NCBI GenBank assembly: GCA_937957685.1
Contig: CALGAO010000009.1
Coordinates: 1-7,977, forward strand
DNA: 7,977 nt
Source of the DNA: an uncultured Paenibacillaceae bacterium
GTDB lineage: Bacteria; Bacillota; Bacilli; Paenibacillales; DA-C8
Direction: 5' to 3'
Part shown: in pieces, positions 1-4,560 of the stretch
Layout: the number at the start of each line of letters is the position of its first letter
How positions within the stretch are numbered: position 1 is the first letter of the stretch
The notes under the pieces: generated by a model
Told to the model about the DNA's origin: nothing
Seen by the model: the letters and a program-made list of their open reading frames with translations, nothing else
Database searches by the model: none
Made by a program: the position numbers and the translations under genes

Positions 1-26
1 GACACCGCGCTGACCACCAGACCAAC

Positions 27-78
27 AAAAAGAGGCCATCCATCGGTCAGTCTCATCTGACTTTCCGGACAGCCTCTT
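27..78 (-). terminator. Intrinsic terminator after the glycosyltransferase gene
   Basis: Read on the minus strand, AAGAGGC (78-72) pairs with GCCTCTT (36-30) and the 3' arm runs straight into a T tract (31-27). A second stem, GTCAG/CTGAC (61-57 and 50-46) with a six-base loop, sits inside and brings the outer arms together. It begins about 20 nt after the stop codon of the leftward glycosyltransferase, where a transcription end is expected. On the plus strand the stem is not followed by T residues, so the signal is directional. The interior pairing is imperfect. Confidence 0.75.
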
Positions 79-98
79 CGTTATGCGGGGCTGCGGTG

Positions 99-1259
99 TT
101 AAGCGTTCGCCCAGGATCGATTCGCCTCGACGACCTCGTCGAGGAATTGCAGGATCCTCTCCACGCAGCGCTGCGGCCTGTAGCCCGTCATCTTGCGCTC
201 GTATTCCTGCTTCCGCTGCTCGAACTCCGCCGGATCATGGGCGAGCATGTGGAACCATCGATCCAGGGTTTCCATGCCGTCGATCGTCTCGGCATACCCG
301 TTGTTGATGAAATACTGGAGATTCTCCTGTTCGGGACCGGGTATCGCCTCGAACACCAGCATCGGGAGCCGCTTCGTCATCGCTTCCGTGCACGTCATGC
401 CGCCCGGCTTCGTGATCAGCAGGTCCGAGGCGTCCATCAGCTTGTGCACCTGGTCGGTGAAGCCGATCAGATGGATGTGCGGATGGCGGAACATCGGATT
501 CTCGAGCAGCTCTTCACGAGCCTTGTCGTTATCGCCAAGACAGACGATGAATTGCAGATGCTCCCGCCATTTGACGGTGTTTTCGAGAACGTCCATGCGA
601 TTCAGGATCCCCCAGCCGCCGCCCATGACGAGCACGGTCGGCATGTTGAGGAAGCCGAGCTCCTCGCGGACCTTGTCCTTGTCATGCTTATGCCAGAAGC
701 TCGGGTGAACGGGAATGCCCGTAACCTCGATCAATTCGGGCGCAACTCCCTTGCTGATCAGCTTGTTGCGCAACTCGACCGTCGAGACCAGATACAGATC
801 CGTGCCGGAATTGATCCACGAGCCATGCGCGTCGTAATCGGTGATGACGGTACACAGTGGCACCTCCACGCCGGAACGCTTCAACCTCGAGACCACATTG
901 CCCGGAAAGGGATGCGTCGAGATGACGATATCCGGATGAAGCTGCTCGATGACGTTCAGCGTTTGCGCGTAGAAGATTCGGTGCAGCGCCAGCTGGGCGA
1001 CGCGATTCAGGGATTTGTTGTATTGCGAGCGATACAGCATGCTGAACAGCTTGGGACGGTTGGTGACCGTCTTGCGATATGCATTGAAGATCATGGGAGC
1101 GATCGTCGGATGCAAAAATGCGCCCAATTCCAGCACTTTCGCATGAACATCGGGTGACAGCTGGCTGAGTCCATGCGAGATGGCATGCGCTGCTCGGGTA
1201 TGGCCTTTGCCGAACCCCTCCGATAAAAGGAGAACTCTTTTCTTTCTCAATGGGGTCAC
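99..1259 (-). CDS. MGDG synthase / UgtP-type family glycosyltransferase (GT28 fold)
   Basis: A 386-residue cytoplasmic or membrane-associated glycosyltransferase with the two halves of the monogalactosyldiacylglycerol synthase family. The N-terminal acceptor-side domain begins with VLLLSEGFGKGHTRAAHAI (residues 9-27), including the GxGH-like glycine-rich loop, and contains STHPFPGNVV (114-123). The C-terminal nucleotide-sugar domain has VLVMGGGWG (209-217) and the donor-binding signature TKPGGMTCTEAM (283-294) followed by PGPEQENLQYFINNG (307-321). Family members such as B. subtilis UgtP add glucose from UDP-glucose to diacylglycerol; MurG-like relatives use UDP-GlcNAc, so donor and acceptor cannot be fixed here. 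The start is GTG, 61 nt after the PAP2 gene; an in-frame stop lies just upstream (TGA, four codons before). AAAAGGA sits only three bases before the GTG, so TTG at codon 4 (1250) is a possible alternative. There is no signal peptide. Probably co-transcribed with the upstream PAP2 gene. Confidence 0.88.
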   Translation of the reverse strand: MTPLRKKRVLLLSEGFGKGHTRAAHAISHGLSQLSPDVHAKVLELGAFLHPTIAPMIFNAYRKTVTNRPKLFSMLYRSQYNKSLNRVAQLALHRIFYAQTLNVIEQLHPDIVISTHPFPGNVVSRLKRSGVEVPLCTVITDYDAHGSWINSGTDLYLVSTVELRNKLISKGVAPELIEVTGIPVHPSFWHKHDKDKVREELGFLNMPTVLVMGGGWGILNRMDVLENTVKWREHLQFIVCLGDNDKAREELLENPMFRHPHIHLIGFTDQVHKLMDASDLLITKPGGMTCTEAMTKRLPMLVFEAIPGPEQENLQYFINNGYAETIDGMETLDRWFHMLAHDPAEFEQRKQEYERKMTGYRPQRCVERILQFLDEVVEANRSWANA

Positions 1260-1320
1260 GCATCCTTTTCAAATAATGCTGCTTGATTCCTACCTATGTT
1301 GTCCAGTCGTTCAGGCGCTT

Positions 1321-1845
1321 TCAGATGAAAGCCGTGCACAGATAGCCTGCGCCGGTTCCGATGATCATGCCTGCGGCACAGTCCGACGGATAGTGCAGAC
1401 CCAGATAGATGCGTGAGAAAGCTACGACAAAAGCGACAGGAATGAGGATGAAGCCGATCATCGGAAAAGCAAGGATGAACGGTGTCGCGCTGGCAAACAC
1501 CGCGGTCGTATGTCCCGACGGGAAGGAATGATCCTTCAGCATCTGTTTGCCGATATTGGTCCTGGGCAGTACCAGATAAGGCCGCAGTCTGGGATACAGA
1601 CGCTTGATGATGGCGACCGGTACATGGCTGAATGCAAGGGCGGCAAACGCTTGCCAGCCTGTCTTGCCGAGCTCTCCGCCGGCAAATATCGCAATGCTGA
1701 GCGTGGTGACAATCGTAAAGGCAGCTCCGCCGACATGCGTGATAATATTCAGGATATATTGTACGAATGCGTGGTGCAATTTATGATTGATATAGAGAAA
1801 AAGCCGCAGCTCTTTATTGTACAGCCATGATACAACTCGGGCCAT
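1321..1845 (-). CDS. PAP2-family membrane phosphatase
   Basis: A 174-residue integral membrane phosphatase of the type 2 phosphatidic acid phosphatase family, whose members remove phosphate from phosphatidic acid, phosphatidylglycerol phosphate or undecaprenyl pyrophosphate on the outer face of the membrane. All three active-site motifs are visible: KxxxxxxRP as K81...R88-P89, PSGH at 109-112, and SRxxxxxHxxxD as S144-R145...H151...D155. Hydrophobic stretches around 27-55, 63-80, 115-141 and 156-173 fit a compact multi-pass protein. The ATG at 1845 is chosen because GGAGGG lies 8-9 bases upstream; the frame also opens with a TTG at 1860, but that codon overlaps the ribosome-binding site. There is no terminator before the glycosyltransferase downstream, so the two form a likely operon, consistent with a role in lipid or envelope precursor metabolism. 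The exact substrate is unknown. I found no convincing promoter upstream. Confidence 0.9.
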   Translation of the reverse strand: MARVVSWLYNKELRLFLYINHKLHHAFVQYILNIITHVGGAAFTIVTTLSIAIFAGGELGKTGWQAFAALAFSHVPVAIIKRLYPRLRPYLVLPRTNIGKQMLKDHSFPSGHTTAVFASATPFILAFPMIGFILIPVAFVVAFSRIYLGLHYPSDCAAGMIIGTGAGYLCTAFI

Positions 1846-2245
1846 CGCATATCCCTCCAAATAAAATATTACACTGAACAGGTGGAAAATGCATCTGTTA
1901 TTTCGTTCAAGTCCAGTCGGTCTTCCTATGAATGTATGTGCAACAACCGGCTTTTATCACGGGCTGAGAATCTCGTTCCGGGCGCCGAACGACAGATGCT
2001 GGCGGTGCTCCTGCACCCGAACACGATGGAAAGGGTGACGGTGCTGCTCTTATGGCACTGAGGCTGTCGGATTCGCCATGATATGCATGCTGGTTCGTTT
2101 CGCACATGCATGGATAACCGTGTGGATACAGTAACGCCTTGATCGGCACATCCTTCTGAGGGAATCGGCTTGCACGCTGCACGTGCGGTTGGCGTGCCTG
2201 GGATGCAGTCAAGACGTTGAACCGGCTCGCGCTCATGCTGGGATG

Positions 2246-2381
2246 CTAACGGAATACAGATCCGTTCGTTTAGATTTTTGGCGTGCAAGTGGAAGCGAAA
2301 TCGAGGAATAGCGGCACGACGTTCCGTTAGCCCTGGCAAAATGCCACGAACGGGCAACATAGCGGATTGACGTTCCGTTAG
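2246..2381. repeat. Three-copy short hairpin repeat cluster (TTCCGTTAG family)
   Basis: Three related units occur within 136 bases. Two are direct copies: GACGTTCCGTTAG at 2318-2330 and 2369-2381, exactly 51 bases apart, each preceded by ATAGCGG. The third, at 2246-2266, is in the opposite orientation (CTAACGGA...TCCGTT). Each unit is a dyad: AACGGA (2248-2253) / TCCGTT (2261-2266) with a seven-base loop; TAGCGG (2309-2314) / CCGTTA (2324-2329) with a nine-base loop; TAGCGGA (2360-2366) / TCCGTTA (2374-2380) with a seven-base loop, the last two allowing one G-U pair. A perfect small hairpin, TGGCA-AAA-TGCCA (2334-2346), lies between units two and three. This pattern suggests a dispersed intergenic repeat family; that is an inference, as only this locus is visible. 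Confidence 0.65.
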
Positions 2382-2520
2382 AATCGGGCATCGCGCAGAG
2401 GAGCTTGGATGCAGTTCGTGCCAATGGTTCAACCGGTCGGAGCGGCAAACGGTGCGGATAGCAGCCTGGGTAAGAAGACGCAGGACAGGCGCAAAGGTTG
2501 ATGGGATGCGTGAAGGTGAA

Positions 2521-2567
2521 GCGATCGCCGAAACAGCGGCCGGCACAGGTGAAGCGCCGGAGATCGC
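2521..2567. repeat. Nested inverted repeat in the infC upstream spacer
   Basis: GCGATC (2521-2526) is mirrored by GATCGC (2562-2567), and inside these arms CCGGC (2540-2544) is mirrored by GCCGG (2556-2560). The two arms could form one two-part stem with an asymmetric internal loop. It lies about 60 bases before the infC -35 element and has no T tract. It may be a regulatory site, an RNA structure or chance in GC-rich DNA. Confidence 0.3.
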
Positions 2568-2629
2568 ACACCCCCGGGGATGGGCCCGGTGATCAACTGC
2601 AGAATGTGCCAAAATCATGAGGCGATGGG

Positions 2630-2658
2630 TTGACAACATAATGCGATCGTGATAAGAT
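2630..2658 (+). promoter_or_regulatory. Sigma-A promoter of the infC-rpmI-rplT operon
   Basis: A perfect -35 box TTGACA (2630-2635) and a -10 box TAAGAT (2653-2658) are separated by 17 bases, the optimal spacing for the housekeeping sigma factor. Transcription should begin near 2665, giving a leader of about 260 nt before infC. This is the only strong promoter seen upstream of the operon. Confidence 0.87.
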
Positions 2659-2820
2659 CATTTGGTGAACAACACCGTGAACGAAGTAGAAGCGCCCGCT
2701 TCTCACCTGACCGATGCTGCATGTCGGCTGGTTATTGGATCATATTTCCGGATCGGATCCCTTGTGTCTCGCGCATGGCGTGGCATCGAGCGGATTCGTG
2801 CGGATGAGGATTGACCAATC

Positions 2821-2852
2821 AAGGATGTGGGCGAGAGCTCGCATCCTTTTTT
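2821..2852 (+). terminator. Attenuator terminator in the infC leader
   Basis: AAGGATG (2821-2827) pairs with CATCCTT (2842-2848), with CGA/TCG stacking inside, and the stem leads into six T residues (2847-2852). It lies about 75 bases before infC, inside the transcribed leader, and therefore acts as a conditional rather than an end-of-operon terminator. Confidence 0.85.
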
Positions 2853-2915
2853 GTATGCAGGCGAATTTACACAAGCACGGTACTTTGACTCGAGGTATCT
2901 CGGGATTCCTACTTT

Positions 2916-2922
2916 GGAGGTG
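2916..2922 (+). promoter_or_regulatory. Ribosome-binding site that fixes the infC start at ATT
   Basis: GGAGGTG lies six bases (counted from GGAGG) before the first of two ATT codons at 2927 and 2930. No ATG, GTG or TTG is found in frame at a workable distance from this site. It identifies the rare ATT as the initiation codon of infC. Confidence 0.88.
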
Positions 2923-2926
2923 GCAC

Positions 2927-3445
2927 ATTATTACTAGAGATCATCTGATTAACAACGACATTCGCGCTCGTGAAGTGCGATTGATCGGGGCTGACGGTGA
3001 ACAGATCGGGATCAAGCCATTCCGGGAAGCGTTGCAGATGGCGATGGACGCCAATCTGGACCTGGTGGCCGTAGCGCCGCAGGCGAAACCGCCTGTCTGC
3101 CGGATCATGGATTACGGCAAGTTCCGCTACGAATCCCAGAAGAAAGAGAAGGAAGCGCGCAAGAATCAGAAGATCGTCAAGGTGAAGGAAGTCAACTTCA
3201 GCGCGACCATCGAGGAGCATGACTTCCAGACAAAGATGCGCAACGTTCTCAAATTCCTGAAGGAAGGCGACAAGGTGAAATGCTCCGTCCGATTCCGCGG
3301 CCGGGAGATTACCCATGCGGACATCGGCAAGAAGGTGCTGGACCGCGTGGCGGATCTGGCTGCCGAGCATTGCACCATCGAGCGTCATCCCAAGCTGGAA
3401 GGCCGCAGCATGATTATGATCTTGGCGCCCAAGGAATCGAAGTAA
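2927..3445 (+). CDS. infC: Translation initiation factor IF-3
   Basis: IF3 binds the 30S ribosomal subunit, prevents premature joining of 50S and checks the start codon and initiator tRNA. With the ATT start the protein has 172 residues, close to the 173 of B. subtilis, and begins (M)ITRDHLINNDIRAREVRLIG, aligning with the B. subtilis MISKD start. The N-terminal domain covers about residues 8-75, the IF3 signature RIMDYGKFRYESQK is at 59-72, a lysine-rich linker follows (72-88), and the C-terminal 30S-binding domain runs from about 90 to 169 with VRFRGREITH (121-130). The frame stays open upstream to an ATG at 2714, but that stretch of 71 codons runs through the leader terminator and is not coding. 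The ATT start is meaningful: IF3 itself discriminates against such codons, so it can restrain its own synthesis, as known for E. coli infC. First gene of the operon, 36 bases before rpmI. Confidence 0.96.
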   Translation: MITRDHLINNDIRAREVRLIGADGEQIGIKPFREALQMAMDANLDLVAVAPQAKPPVCRIMDYGKFRYESQKKEKEARKNQKIVKVKEVNFSATIEEHDFQTKMRNVLKFLKEGDKVKCSVRFRGREITHADIGKKVLDRVADLAAEHCTIERHPKLEGRSMIMILAPKESK

Positions 3446-3481
3446 CCGTACTTATAACCCATGACTGGAGGATGAAATACC

Positions 3482-3682
3482 ATGCCAAAAATGAAAACAC
3501 ATCGCGGTGCCGCTAAGCGCTTCAGCAAGACCGGCACGGGCAAGATCAAGAGAAATCGCGCTTACAGAAGACATCTGCTGGAGGGCAAGTCTCCTGGACA
3601 GAAGAGACATCTTCGCGGCAGCGCCATCATGTCGAAGGGCGACGCCAAGCGCATCGAGCAACTGATTGCCTACGTCAAATAA
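3482..3682 (+). CDS. rpmI: 50S ribosomal protein L35
   Basis: A 66-residue, very basic protein of the large ribosomal subunit, the usual bacterial length. The N-terminus MPKMKTHRGAAKRFSKTGTGKIKR and the segment HLLEGKSPGQKRHLRG (31-46) are characteristic of L35, and it ends in the typical AKRIEQLIAYVK. GGAGG (3467-3471) stands ten bases before the ATG. It lies between infC and rplT, the order conserved in most bacteria, with 32 bases to rplT, so all three share one transcript. Confidence 0.97.
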   Translation: MPKMKTHRGAAKRFSKTGTGKIKRNRAYRRHLLEGKSPGQKRHLRGSAIMSKGDAKRIEQLIAYVK

Positions 3683-3714
3683 TGATCTGAAACGACCTTA
3701 GGAGGTAGAACACA

Positions 3715-4074
3715 ATGGTAAGAGTTAAAGGCGGTTTCGTCACGCGCCGCAGACATAAAAAGATTCTCAAGCTGGCCAAGGGTTACTACGGTGCGAAGCA
3801 CAGACTGTTCAAAAAAGCCAACGAGCAATTGCTGAAGTCCTTCAGCTACGCATACCGCGACCGTCGTCAGAACAAGCGCAACTTCCGCAACCTGTGGATC
3901 GTGCGCATCAACGCTGCGGCTCGCAACAACGGCATCTCCTACAGCAAGCTGATGCATGGCCTGAAGCTGGCTGGCGTGGAGATCAACCGCAAGATGCTGG
4001 CTGATCTGGCTGTCAACGACGCGCAGGCATTCTCGCAGCTGGTAGGCATCGCCAAGGAGAAAGTTAACGCATAA
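3715..4074 (+). CDS. rplT: 50S ribosomal protein L20
   Basis: A 119-residue basic protein that binds 23S rRNA early in 50S assembly. The long basic N-terminal extension, MVRVKGGFVTRRRHKKILKLAKGYYGAKHRLFKKA (1-35), threads into rRNA in known structures; the globular C-terminal half contains YRDRRQNKRNFRNLWIVRINAAARNNGISYSKLMHGLK (47-84), a hallmark of the family. A strong AGGAGG (3700-3705) lies nine bases before the ATG. In Firmicutes L20 is also the regulator of this operon: excess free L20 binds the infC leader and causes early termination. The last gene of its operon here, with the ilv promoter starting only 29 bases after its stop codon and no obvious terminator in between. Confidence 0.97.
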   Translation: MVRVKGGFVTRRRHKKILKLAKGYYGAKHRLFKKANEQLLKSFSYAYRDRRQNKRNFRNLWIVRINAAARNNGISYSKLMHGLKLAGVEINRKMLADLAVNDAQAFSQLVGIAKEKVNA

Positions 4075-4102
4075 GGAAATTCGATAACCTTGATAAAAGG
4101 TA

Positions 4103-4132
4103 TTGACTATATTTTACGGCGTGGCATATAAT
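4103..4132 (+). promoter_or_regulatory. Sigma-A promoter of the ilvBNC operon
   Basis: TTGACT (4103-4108) and a perfect TATAAT (4127-4132) are separated by 18 bases, with an AT-rich spacer start. The predicted transcription start is near 4139, just upstream of the T-box leader. The promoter lies almost directly behind rplT. No CodY-, TnrA- or CcpA-type operator could be recognised with confidence around it. Confidence 0.88.
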
Positions 4133-4138
4133 AAGCGT

Positions 4139-4480
4139 TAAACATGGCACGTCAACATGTGTCCATACATGGCTTATAGCAAGATCGGCTATGATGAGGA
4201 CGAAGTTATAAGGGCAATTATGAACAGAGAGCAGAGGAGCAGCTGAAACCGATGCCTTAATCCCTTATATACGAGCTCACCTCGGAGCCGTTTCCCTGAA
4301 CGGTCGTCGCCTGGTTGGCGCCTATTAGGGGGAACCGGATTGGCGCACGTTAATCGCGCTTGGGTGCGTTGCACGCACCTGATAAGGCCGCACGCTGTGA
4401 GGCATGCGGTGAAGCAGGGTGGTACCACGGAAGATTAACCCCTTTCGTCCCGATTCTTTCTGGGATGAGAGGGGTTTTTT
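4139..4480 (+). ncRNA. T-box riboswitch, probable leucine (CUC) specifier
   Basis: The leader of ilvB has the main parts of a T-box. Stem I spans about 4186-4290: CGGCT/AGCCG (4186-4190, 4286-4290), a kink-turn-like loop, GAGG/CCTC (4196-4199, 4280-4283), the specifier loop, then ATAAGGG/CCCTTAT (4208-4214, 4262-4268) and the distal AGAGAG (4226-4231). In the 3' side of the specifier loop CTC (4276-4278) is followed by A, the usual context, and reads as a leucine codon. A perfect Stem III hairpin GGTGCGT-TGC-ACGCACC is at 4363-4379. The T-box sequence AGGGTGGTACCACGG is at 4416-4430; its TGGT would pair with the ACCA end of an uncharged tRNA with discriminator A, as tRNA-Leu has. CGTCCC (4446-4451) can join either the antiterminator or the terminator. 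Uncharged tRNA therefore allows transcription into ilvB. The class is certain; the amino acid is less so. Confidence 0.95.
4437..4480 (+). terminator. T-box-controlled intrinsic terminator
   Basis: Positions 4437-4451 (AACCCCTTTCGTCCC) pair with 4462-4476 as a 15-base stem containing two G-U pairs and a ten-base loop, ending in six T residues (4475-4480). It competes with the antiterminator formed by the T-box sequence at 4416-4430. It lies 80 bases before ilvB. Confidence 0.93.
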
Positions 4481-4560
4481 ATTTGATTCGATCGAATATC
4501 TGATTGTGCATGGCCATGCGAAAGGTTTAACCACATTACCGATGAGAAGGAGGAAGGGAA

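Larger units (their letters stand above)
1846..2629. other. Long intergenic spacer without a convincing gene
   Basis: About 780 bases separate the leftward PAP2 gene from the rightward infC promoter. Open frames exist on the minus strand (one of 237 codons, 1926-2639), but the translation is rich in Arg, Ser, Pro, His and Cys, shows no domain, lacks a ribosome-binding site, and would run across the hairpin repeats at 2246-2381. The spacer contains that repeat cluster, a dyad at 2521-2567 and several small hairpins (for example GCACG/CGTGC at 2172-2186 and CGTTC/GAACG at 1974-1991). The promoter of the PAP2 gene must lie in its left part, but no clear -35/-10 pair is seen. A small untranslated RNA or decayed gene cannot be excluded. 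Confidence 0.6.
2665..2926 (+). ncRNA. infC operon leader, probable L20-responsive attenuator
   Basis: The untranslated leader between the predicted start of transcription and infC is long and structured. Visible elements are GGTG/CACC (2664-2676), the strong hairpin AGAAGC-GCCC-GCTTCT (2688-2703), CCGA/TCGG (2711-2727), repeated GGATC/GATCC elements (2737-2760), GATT/AATC (2809-2820) and a terminator (2821-2852). GGATG at 2802-2806 could compete for the CATCC of the terminator, giving a possible antiterminated state. In B. subtilis the leader of the same operon is bound by ribosomal protein L20, which promotes premature termination; position, gene order and architecture match that class. The match to the known L20 leader family is inferred, since no covariance search was run. 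Confidence 0.72.

Noticed and set aside
96..1157. A 353-codon open frame on the plus strand opposite the glycosyltransferase
   Set aside because: It is antisense to a clear family member, has no ribosome-binding site or recognisable domain, and arises from GC-biased third codon positions.
1861..1930. A sigma-A promoter for the PAP2 gene using TAATAT near 1865-1870 (minus strand)
   Set aside because: It is too close to the ribosome-binding site to leave room for a leader and has no matching -35 box.
2083..2111. ATGCATG/CATGCAT inverted repeat with a 15-base loop
   Set aside because: ATGCAT is self-complementary, so two copies automatically look like an inverted repeat; there is no further pairing or nearby promoter.
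1926..2639. A 237-codon minus-strand open frame in the long spacer
   Set aside because: Its composition is unlike a folded protein, its repeated LTER segments come from the DNA repeats, it has no ribosome-binding site and it starts within the infC promoter.
2714..2926. An in-frame N-terminal extension of IF3, or an upstream leader peptide
   Set aside because: It crosses an intrinsic terminator, lacks a ribosome-binding site and has no counterpart in IF3 proteins.
4087..4101. ACCTT/AAGGT hairpin as the rplT terminator
   Set aside because: Only five pairs, AT-rich, and no T tract follows; the sequence after it is the -35 element of the ilv promoter.
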